A stretch of 33,790 nucleotides of DNA from Chitinispirillaceae bacterium (GTDB taxonomy: Bacteria > Fibrobacterota > Chitinivibrionia > Chitinivibrionales > Chitinispirillaceae): assembly GCA_016930275.1 (NCBI GenBank), contig JAFGHA010000051.1:1-33790 (forward strand), given 5' to 3'. The first letter of the stretch is position 1. Every line of letters begins with the position of its first letter. Below the pieces are notes generated by a model. It did no database searches, was not told the DNA's origin, and saw only the letters and a list, made by a program, of their open reading frames with translations. Shown one piece after another: positions 15,217 through 23,500 of the stretch. The translations under genes and the position numbers were made by a program.

Positions 15217-15281
15217 TTTGCAAGAATATTTTCTGCCTTTCATTTGGAAGAAATGTAACACCTTTACGTCGTTGGTTTCGC

Positions 15282-15956
15282 ATGATCATTGCTATCGACG
15301 GTCCAGCCGGATCGGGTAAAAGTTCCACAGCAAAAGCGGTCGCACGCCGCCTGAACATCACCTATCTCGACACTGGAGCCATGTACCGGGTGATTACCCT
15401 TGCAGCTCTGCGGAAAAATATCGTCTCCACCGATGATACGGCTTTGGCGGAACTGGTAGCGGCAACGAAAATATCATTTACGGGAGTACCTCCCGCTACT
15501 CGTGTCTGGATGAACGGAGAGGATGTTTCCGATGAAATCCGTGGGGAGAAAGTAACCGCACGGGTTTCTGAATACTGTGCGCCGGCGGTGGTCCGGAATG
15601 CACTGGTTGAAGAACAGCGACGGATCGGCAGTGGATGTTCACTAGTGTGTGAAGGTCGGGATATCGGGACCACGGTTTTTCCGCAGGCTGAATTGAAGGT
15701 GTTCATGGTCGCTTCGGTCGTGGAACGGGCGGTACGGCGGAAAAAGGATTTCGAAAAACTCGGAATAACTAAAACAGACCATGAACTGATGGCCGATCTG
15801 GAAGAGCGGGACCGGAAGGACGCTTCGCGGTCACTGAGTCCGCTGGCGAAGGCCGATGACGCGATAGAACTTGATACGACCGGTATGACACTTGAACAGC
15901 AGATCGACTGGATTGTTGAACGGGCGGAACAGCTGGTTGTCAACGAGCGTAATTGA
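15282..15956 (+). CDS. cmk: cytidylate kinase
   Basis: Cmk phosphorylates CMP and dCMP with ATP in pyrimidine nucleotide metabolism in the cytoplasm. The 224-residue product opens with the P-loop (IAIDGPAGSGKSSTAK, G7-S15), then LDTGAMYR, the CMP-binding region VCEGRDIGTTVFPQAELKVF, and RKKDFEKLG with DRKDASRSLSPL typical of bacterial CMP kinases. The frame stays open back to 15147, but the extra 45 residues are unlike any Cmk, so the ATG at 15282 directly before the P-loop strand is the start even though its Shine-Dalgarno is weak. The cmk-rpsA order is classical in bacteria, and the 112-bp gap to rpsA contains no terminator, so cotranscription is likely. Confidence 0.95.
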   Translation: MIIAIDGPAGSGKSSTAKAVARRLNITYLDTGAMYRVITLAALRKNIVSTDDTALAELVAATKISFTGVPPATRVWMNGEDVSDEIRGEKVTARVSEYCAPAVVRNALVEEQRRIGSGCSLVCEGRDIGTTVFPQAELKVFMVASVVERAVRRKKDFEKLGITKTDHELMADLEERDRKDASRSLSPLAKADDAIELDTTGMTLEQQIDWIVERAEQLVVNERN

Positions 15957-16068
15957 CAGAGAGAAAATTATGTGGCGGATGGATTCCCTGCAGAGGTAGT
16001 GCATTGACCGGAATCGTACCGCAGTAGATATATCTTTTAACCTTAACCCTTTTTCAGGAGTACGTTTT

Positions 16069-17979
16069 ATGTCGGAAGCAGTGTTGGACGAACAGTTATC
16101 CCCGAAAGGCTTTGATGCCTCGGGCAATGAAGTTGACCTTTCAGATTTTGAGGAAAGTTATTACCGCCCCGGACAGGTGCAGGAGATCCTCAAAGATTAC
16201 GATAAATCACTTGAAGGCATTGAAGAAGGACAGGTGGTCAGCGGGCGCATATTGCGTATCAACGAAAAAGAAGTCATCGTCGATGTCAATTTCAAATCCG
16301 AAGGTATTATTCCGATTTCAGAATTCAAGAACGTCCAAGATTTCAAGCCGGGTGACGAAATCGACGTCTTTCTCGAACAGGTCGAAGACAGCGAAGGACA
16401 GATAATTCTGTCGAAATCCCGTGCCGATTTTCTCAGAGTGTGGGATCGTATATACAAGGCATTCGAAAACAATGAGACCGTTGAAGGACGTCTGCTGCGC
16501 CGGATCAAAGGTGGTGTGGTAGTGGATCTCTTCGGTGTTGACGCGTTTCTTCCCGGATCGCAGATCGACCTCCGGCAAATTCCCGATATGGATGCCATCA
16601 TCGGACAGACCTTCCGCTTTCGCGTAATCAAGGTCAATAAAGCCCGGCGCAATATCGTGGTATCACGTCGCGTTATCCTCGAGGAAGACCGCAGTGCGAT
16701 GCGCGAGAAGATTCTTGCCGAGCTCGAAAAACAGCAGGTCCGCGAAGGTACAGTCAAGAATATCACTGATTTCGGTGCATTCATTGATCTGGGCGGGGTG
16801 GATGGACTGCTGCATATCACCGATATGTCTTGGGGACGGGTCAATCATCCGTCAGAAATCGTGGCCATCGGCGACAAACTCAAAGTCAAGGTGCTCGATT
16901 TCAACGAGAATAAGGAACGAATTTCTCTGGGTCTCAAACAGCTCTCCGAACATCCCTGGAAAGGAATCGAGGAAAAATTCCCCGAAAGTTCACGTGTTCG
17001 CGGCAAAATCGTTTCCATTACCGACTACGGTGCGTTCATGGAACTCGAAAAAGGTATCGAAGGACTTATCCATATTTCCGAAATGTCATGGACGCAGCAC
17101 ATCAAACATCCGTCGAAAATCGTTGGTATCGGTGATATCGTCGAGGCGGTGGTGCTTAAAATCGACAAGGACAACCAGAAGATTTCTCTCGGGTTCAAAC
17201 AACTCGAACCGGATCCGTGGGAACGGGTTCCGGGTGAATTCCCGATCGGAACCGTGGTAAACGGCAAGGTGCGGAATATCGCCGCATTCGGTGCTTTTGT
17301 GGAACTCAAGGAAGGTGTTGATGGTCTGATTCATATTTCCGATATGTCATGGACTAAAAAGATCAACCATCCCGGTGAACTGCTGAAAAAAGGTGATACC
17401 GTCGAAGTGAAAGTGCTCGACATCGACCCGGAAAAACGGCGTATTTCTCTCGGTATCAAGCAGCTCTCCGAAGATCCCTGGGAAGTGCTCTCACAGCAGT
17501 ATCAGGTCGGGACCGAAATCCCTGAATGTGAAGTCGCACGCATTCTCGATCGCGGTATTGTCGTGAACTGCTCAGAGGAGGTGGAAGGATTCATCCCGCT
17601 CAACCAGCTTGGTCAGGATACGAATCATCCGTCCCGTATCTATAAAGTCGGCGACAAGACACCGGCGAAGGTTATCGAGTTCGATCTCGATGGCCGGAAA
17701 ATCGTATTGAGCATCGCCGATTATTTCAATGATAAAGAAGAGAATGTCTGGTTTGAATATCTCGCCCTGTATCCGGTGAAGGCCACCACCGAAGCCAAAG
17801 GTGGAAAAGCTAAACCCAAAAAGGGTGATGCCGAACCTGACGCGCAGAAGGAAGTCGCTGCGGAAACTGCTGCTGAGGAATCTGAACCGCAGAAAGAAAC
17901 ATCTGTTAACGAGTCTGAAGAAGCTACTCCTGCGGCGGAAGAAATACCCCTTGCCGAAGAAACGCCTTCTGCTGAATAA
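16069..17979 (+). CDS. rpsA: 30S ribosomal protein S1
   Basis: S1 binds mRNA on the small ribosomal subunit and helps initiation. The 636-residue product contains six S1 (OB-fold) domains at about 53-118, 137-202, 223-289, 308-374, 393-460 and 478-548. The third to fifth are the best conserved (DFGAFIDLGGVDGLLHITDM, then ISLGLKQLSE-type ends), and DPWE links them. The first two domains are the diverged ribosome-docking type. After the last domain comes a ~75-residue tail rich in Ala, Glu, Lys and Pro, probably disordered; this tail is the odd feature. CAGGAG lies 8 nt before the ATG. The gene ends in a strong terminator and forms a unit with cmk. Confidence 0.96.
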   Translation: MSEAVLDEQLSPKGFDASGNEVDLSDFEESYYRPGQVQEILKDYDKSLEGIEEGQVVSGRILRINEKEVIVDVNFKSEGIIPISEFKNVQDFKPGDEIDVFLEQVEDSEGQIILSKSRADFLRVWDRIYKAFENNETVEGRLLRRIKGGVVVDLFGVDAFLPGSQIDLRQIPDMDAIIGQTFRFRVIKVNKARRNIVVSRRVILEEDRSAMREKILAELEKQQVREGTVKNITDFGAFIDLGGVDGLLHITDMSWGRVNHPSEIVAIGDKLKVKVLDFNENKERISLGLKQLSEHPWKGIEEKFPESSRVRGKIVSITDYGAFMELEKGIEGLIHISEMSWTQHIKHPSKIVGIGDIVEAVVLKIDKDNQKISLGFKQLEPDPWERVPGEFPIGTVVNGKVRNIAAFGAFVELKEGVDGLIHISDMSWTKKINHPGELLKKGDTVEVKVLDIDPEKRRISLGIKQLSEDPWEVLSQQYQVGTEIPECEVARILDRGIVVNCSEEVEGFIPLNQLGQDTNHPSRIYKVGDKTPAKVIEFDLDGRKIVLSIADYFNDKEENVWFEYLALYPVKATTEAKGGKAKPKKGDAEPDAQKEVAAETAAEESEPQKETSVNESEEATPAAEEIPLAEETPSAE

Positions 17980-18007
17980 TCAAACATTTTATTACGAGTG
18001 TAAATTG

Positions 18008-18034
18008 ACGGGAGCGGAGTACGCTCCCGTTTTT
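18008..18034 (+). terminator. Rho-independent terminator of cmk-rpsA
   Basis: A perfect 9-bp GC-rich stem (acgggagcg/cgctcccgt) with loop gagta is followed directly by TTTT, about 30 nt after the rpsA stop. This is the clearest terminator in the window. Confidence 0.92.
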
Positions 18035-18176
18035 AATTGACTCCGAGGCTGAATTCACGGAATTATCCGCCGGCCATTACAAGGTTGATTAAAGGTATAA
18101 TCGAGTTGCGCATCCGAAGGAGGGTGCGGTTGATGAACCGGCAGCCCATTTATGGTTGCAGTTAATGCGGTTACAA

Positions 18177-19028
18177 TTATCCGGCGGAGAGGATTGTCGT
18201 GAGGCGATCTGCGGCTAATGCCGCAAGACCGAAGAACATTTCAATTTTAAGCAGCAGTGACATCGTGCCGCAATGAACAGTCCAGGCGGATTTCAGAAGC
18301 AGTCGGAGACGGTAGATATGAAGGGGGAGGGGCGCCACGGCAACGACGATGACATAAGCGAAGCCGAAATGGCCGAGAAAAAAAGGCAGGAGTACCATCA
18401 TACCGTAAAGTATACTACAGGCGAGAAGGATGACTTTCAGAAGTTGCTGAGGAAGAATCGCGGTTGTGGCGATACCTGCGGCGGTATCTCCCGGTTTATC
18501 TTCAATGTCCTTGACGATTTCACGGGACAGGTTCAGAAGCATCGCCAGAAGTGCCGGAAGCACCAGACGTTGAAATCCGGGAGCATTAAGACTCCCGAAC
18601 ACCAGTGAATAGGCGACAAGCAGTGAAACCAGCAGGTTACCCGCAAGAGGTGTCCCTTTGAGAAACAGTGCATACAGTACCAGTACAACAAGAGGAATCA
18701 CCGTAGCATATCCGTACAATGGTGCTATCCAGAATGCTGTGAATAATGCAGCAACCCCCAGAAATACAAGGTACCCGTATGCGTTCCGGATACTCATCCT
18801 TCCGCTTGGCAGAGGCCTTCCGGGGTGGCAGATACGATCGGTATGACGATCGAGAATATCGTTGATGACATTACCGAATCCCGTGGAGATAAAAGCAACC
18901 GTTCCCAGAAGAGTGATTGCCCCCGTGCTCAATGGTGAAAAGCTGATCCAGGCACCCAGCCAGACGGCACCGGCGGCCATCGCCGCATTTACCGGGCGTA
19001 GAATAGTAAGGTAATGAATTATTTTCAT
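18177..19028 (-). CDS. UbiA-family prenyltransferase, DGGGP-synthase-like
   Basis: A polytopic membrane prenyltransferase of about 283 residues. The first aspartate-rich motif is N53-VINDILDRHTD (D57, D60, D64), followed by the basic RPLPSGRMS loop. The second is REIVKDIEDKPGD (D174, D177, D181). The combination of NDxxDxxxD plus RPxPSG plus REIxKDIEDxxGD is the pattern of geranylgeranylglycerol-phosphate geranylgeranyltransferases, the archaeal ether-lipid enzymes and their bacterial relatives, rather than of UbiA or MenA proper. The actual substrate cannot be read from the sequence; a quinone, heme or chlorophyll-type role is less likely. The ATG at 19028 is chosen because the longer frame begins with TTG and would run into rluD. 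It is divergent from rluD with a 62-bp shared region. Confidence 0.85.
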   Translation of the reverse strand: MKIIHYLTILRPVNAAMAAGAVWLGAWISFSPLSTGAITLLGTVAFISTGFGNVINDILDRHTDRICHPGRPLPSGRMSIRNAYGYLVFLGVAALFTAFWIAPLYGYATVIPLVVLVLYALFLKGTPLAGNLLVSLLVAYSLVFGSLNAPGFQRLVLPALLAMLLNLSREIVKDIEDKPGDTAAGIATTAILPQQLLKVILLACSILYGMMVLLPFFLGHFGFAYVIVVAVAPLPLHIYRLRLLLKSAWTVHCGTMSLLLKIEMFFGLAALAADRLTTILSAG

Positions 19029-19090
19029 ATCAGAGGCGATTGTGAAAAAGTTGCGCTCAAAATAAAAGAAAATACTATAAAGGTGACAGG

Positions 19091-20095
19091 GTGGGACGGG
19101 AACAGATAATTGTTCAATCAAAAGATGCAGGTAAACGACTTGATCGTTTTCTTGCCGAACATCTAACGGATTGCTCCCGTGCTCAGGTACAGCGACTGAT
19201 TACCGAGGGTGCTGTTCTGTATAATGGAATTCATCCCGTAAAAAGGCAGAGTGTCGCCGCGGGGGACAGCATTGAAATCGATACACGGATAGCGCAGGTT
19301 TCAGGAGGCAAGGGTGCCGTTCCATTGCCGCAGGAAATACCGATTGAAATACTGTATGAGGATGATTTTCTCATTGCGGTCTATAAACCTTCGGGTCTGG
19401 TCGTGCACCCGGGAAATGGTGTACCCGATGGGACGCTGGTAAATGCATTACTCTACCGGGAGCAATCACTTTCGGATGGTTTTTCGGCCGAGCGTCCGGG
19501 AATCGTTCACCGGCTCGACAAGGAGACATCCGGGGTGGTTCTCGCGGCAAAAAAAAACCGGATTCACACCCGTCTGGCTGCCGCATTTGCCGGCAGGAAG
19601 GTATCCAAATGGTATATGGGATTATGCATCGGAAAACCGGGAACCGTGGACGGCACTATTGATCTGCCGCTTGACCGCAGTCGAAGAGAACCTGTCAAAC
19701 GCGCGGTTTCAACTGCCGGAAAAGAGGCCCGCACCAGCTACGAGCTGGTCGTCTACCGGAGCGGAATTTCTCTGATGAACTTTTTTCCCCATACGGGGCG
19801 AACGCATCAGATACGGGTACACTCCAGTTCCAAAGGCTTTCCCATTCTTGCCGATACTCTTTATGGCGGCGGAAAGGATCGGATTACCCGCATCGAACCA
19901 TGTGAACGTCCATTCGCTTACGGAATTTATAAATGCTTTACCCGTCATGCGTTGCATGCCTATCAGATTACATTCGATCATCCGGAAACCTCTGAGCAGA
20001 TGTGCATCCGGGCTCCGCTTCCCGCTGATTTCAGAAATGCATTGCGAATGTTTGATGATCCTGAGCTGTTGCAGCGTTTCAGCGGCATAGTGTAA
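19091..20095 (+). CDS. rluD: RluD-family 23S rRNA pseudouridine synthase
   Basis: Converts uridines to pseudouridines, probably in helix 69 of 23S rRNA if it is a true RluD. The 334-residue product has an N-terminal S4 RNA-binding domain (about 13-60: GKRLDRFLAEHLTDCSRAQV) and the catalytic motif HRLDKETSGVV with nucleophile D143. Further motifs are VHPGNG, VSKWYMGLCIG and the C-terminal GRTHQIRVHSSSKGFPILAD. It begins with GTG at 19091 after AAGGTG. RluA/RluC relatives share these motifs, so the exact uridine targeted is uncertain. Its neighbour is the divergent UbiA-like gene, without the usual lspA partner. Confidence 0.92.
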   Translation: MGREQIIVQSKDAGKRLDRFLAEHLTDCSRAQVQRLITEGAVLYNGIHPVKRQSVAAGDSIEIDTRIAQVSGGKGAVPLPQEIPIEILYEDDFLIAVYKPSGLVVHPGNGVPDGTLVNALLYREQSLSDGFSAERPGIVHRLDKETSGVVLAAKKNRIHTRLAAAFAGRKVSKWYMGLCIGKPGTVDGTIDLPLDRSRREPVKRAVSTAGKEARTSYELVVYRSGISLMNFFPHTGRTHQIRVHSSSKGFPILADTLYGGGKDRITRIEPCERPFAYGIYKCFTRHALHAYQITFDHPETSEQMCIRAPLPADFRNALRMFDDPELLQRFSGIV

Positions 20096-20597
20096 GAACC
20101 GAAGAGATTTTCGAACGCTTTCTTGCCAAGGGCGGACAAACAGGTCGAAGCAGTGAAATCGGATCGCTTCCTATCTGAGCAGTATCGGACATTTATTATA
20201 TTTAATCACCGGGTTAGGAGGATATTTGACGCGGTCAGCTTCGCATATGTTGGTAAAAGGGCTTTTCGGTACCGGGACACTACCCCGAATGATCGGCAAT
20301 CACCTGATGTGGATTAAAAACGTAATTTGAAGAATCTTAATCTGATCTGTGTGAAATAAGCATTTGCATGGTGCGGTTGTTGATCACCGGTTTTAAGGAA
20401 AATGACATCTAAGGCCTTTTATGGTAAGGTTATAGATAATTATGTGTATGTCTATTTCTGTTTCCTTTCTGATGAACGAACCGGTATTGCCGCTCATCAT
20501 GGTTTCAAAGCGGGTGCGGGTTTTTATGGCGTTATAAAGGGAATACTCCGGAATCCGTTTGCGTATGGATTCTGAAAACTCGGGGAGTCTAGGTGCA
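20096..20597 (+). other. intergenic region without a convincing gene
   Basis: About 500 bp separate rluD from the giant secreted protein. Directly after the rluD TAA the same frame stays open for 73 more codons to 20315-20317, but the product resembles nothing. A 57-codon ATG frame at 20402-20575 (TSKAFYGKVIDNYVYVYF start) is also open; its AAGGA is only 2 nt from the ATG and it overlaps the region upstream of the next start. No clear terminator with T-tract is seen after rluD. The stretch could hold remnants of a lost gene plus the leader of the next one. Confidence 0.45.
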
Positions 20598-23500
20598 ATG
20601 AGGTGCTTTTCAGGTCAGATCAGGATACGGGGTGTTCTCAGGCTGATTATTTTCGGTATTTTGTTCTGGACACTGCCAGAGGTTTTTCCGTTCGATGTCA
20701 CCGTCAATTCAGCTCAACCGACCTCGGGGACCAATTTCCAGACATTCAATGAAGTGCTCAATGCTCTGCAGGGAGGGACGCTGTCTCCCACAGTCGACAC
20801 CAATACCGTCACCTTTGTCGGGACCAATCTTGATACATTCCAGTTGATCACCAATGCAACACCTTCGACCAATCAGGGCGTTTTTCTTTTCACAAGCCAG
20901 CAGAGTGATCCCGATATGTTTCCCATCCTTAACCATACCGGCGGTGACTGGTACAATTTTTTAGGAAGCAACAATACTGTTTTCGAACGGGTAACGTTTA
21001 CCGGTTCCCAGCAGTTCCGTTCGGGTAACGGTACTAAAAATCACTCGTTCAAAAACTGCGTCATTAAAAACTACTCCAGTACCGCCGCGAGTTTTTTTCT
21101 TATCGAGGGCGATGCCGTCTCAACCACGGTTTTTGAAAATTGCCTGATTGCAAATAATGCATTCTCGAGCGGAACCATTGGATTGGGAACCTGGAACGGT
21201 ATCGCGCCGGTTATCACCATTACAAACTGTACTTTTGATAATTCCGGAAATGTGTTTGTTGTCAATAGTGATTATCAGGGTACTGCCACGACGATTTTCA
21301 ACTGTCTCTTCAGCGGTAACGACGCGGTGAACTTCGGTACCGGAGATATCCGGCCGTTTGTCGATTATTCATTCACCCAGGAAGCCACGGGTACTTACGG
21401 GGATAGCTGTCTTACCGGTAATCCTCTGTATCTGTCGCCATCGGCGAGAACGGTACCGTCGGATTTCGTTCTGTCGTCGGAATCTCCCGCGAAGAATGCG
21501 GGAATCACTACGGTCAATTCAATTACCGCTCCGTCGACTGATATTTCGGGTGCGGTACGATCCGACGAGGCCGGGAAACGCGATATAGGATGCTGGGATA
21601 TCAGTCTGCCGCCGGCAATTACCATGGATCTTCCCGTTGATACGACGATCGGGGCCGGTACCTCTCTTGTCCTCAGAATAGCCGCAACCGGTACGACACC
21701 GCTCAGTTACAGCTGGTGGAAAGTGGGAGGATCTGCCGAGATTTCCTCAGATGATTCACTGGTTCTGGATGTTCTGGCATCTGATGATGGGACACGATAT
21801 TACTGCATTGTTTCAAACGTCATGGACAGTGTATGGAGTGATACGATCCAGCTGCATGTTATCACGCTTCCGGTTATAACGGACCATCCCGATACACTTA
21901 TCGCGTTCATTGGTGATTCCGTGACGTTCTCCGTCACTGCAACCGGAAATGGTCTGACGTATGAATGGTTGCACGATGGTGAAACACCGACGGGAGTGGT
22001 CGGAGCGTCAACCGCAGAATGCATTGATACCGATCTCGTGGTTACAGACGGCGGGCTCTATACCTGTACGGTGACAAATGTAGCAGGCAGCGTGACGAGC
22101 ACTCCGGCACTGCTGACCGTACTGTCGCCGGAACCGCAAATCACCAGTCGTACCCCGGACACCATGCTTACCGAAGGCGATTCACTGCTTCTCAGGGTAA
22201 CCGCCACCGGAAAACCGGAACCGACCTATTCCTGGAGAAAAGCCGGTACTGCAACCGTGCTTGCCACTACCGATTCCCTTCAGTTGAATTCACTTGTCGC
22301 TACGACCGGTGACGTCTACCGGTGTATCGCGTCGAATACCACCGGAAAAGATTCCGTCGATATAACGGTTGTTGTCAATCAAAGTACCGAGGCCCAGTTC
22401 ACCACCGAGCCGAGATCGGAGATTATCATCAGACCGGGCGATGACTGCCTTCTTTCGATAACGGCAACGGGAATTGGGCCGATTCAGTTGACATGGTACA
22501 AAAATGGAACAGAAGCTTCCGACAGTATCGGCAGCGGTACTTCGTATGGCATAACCGGTGCCGGTGATGCCGACAGCGGTATCTATTACTGTATCGCCCG
22601 GAACGACTATGGAAGTGATACCGCCGGACCGGTTGTCGTCAGACTCAACAGTGAGACGGTGTACAACCTGCTGGATTTTGATGCCGAACTGGTTGATCCG
22701 ACCAGTATCCGCATCCTTATCAGCAATTTCACGAAACTTCCCGCTTCATCGGCAACCACACCGTGGGTGGATTCAATCGGGATATGGTTCAATTATGTGA
22801 CGTTTCCGGCGGCACCGCTTTCAGCCGCTTCGGATTCATGCGTGAAGTTTCCGCTGCAGCAGTTGCTGGATGCGTCAACCGATACCTTCACTGCTGTAAT
22901 AACAGTTCCTCTTTCCGAGGTGTGTCCTTCTCCTTTGTATCTTGTTGCCGCACCACTCTGGAAAGACCCCGATTCCATTCCCCGGGAAATTACGGCGGCT
23001 CAGCGGGCTTCCGTGTCAATGTGTATGAACGACCTGCAGGAGAATCTTCTCGTGCTTGATGTCAGCTATACCCCGGTAGCCGATTCAATTGAAATAACGA
23101 TTTCCAACATCACTTCAATTCAACCCGATTCTCTGATGTACCTGCTTGTTGAGTACAAGAAAGGTACCGGAGCCTACACGGCAAATCCTGCCGTTAAAAT
23201 CTTCAAAGCGGATCTGCCGGAAAACGGAAGTACCGTAACCAGCAGTATTCATGACAGTGCCTTTGCCGGGATTGAAAATCCGGTGAGTGTCCGTGTTCGA
23301 TGGCGCAACCTCATGGGGAATTTCAGCGTTACCGTACAAAAAACGCTTACCGTCGGAAAACCGCGACCGGTCAATACCGCGGAATTGTCAGCTGATTCTT
23401 CGACGGTGGAATCCGTTTATCTTCACTGGAATTTTACGCAGACTGTCGTGATCGACAGCATAAGGGTATGGTGGAGCCGCCAGCAGTTGCCGACCGCAAC

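Noticed and set aside
15147-15281. 45-residue N-terminal extension of cytidylate kinase
   Set aside because: Cmk proteins begin a few residues before the P-loop; the Cys-rich extension overlaps the likely promoter and has no family counterpart.
20402-20575. 57-codon ATG frame before the giant secreted gene
   Set aside because: AAGGA is only 2 nt from the ATG, it overlaps the next gene's possible upstream starts, and the product is unrecognisable; kept only as a note in the intergenic entry.
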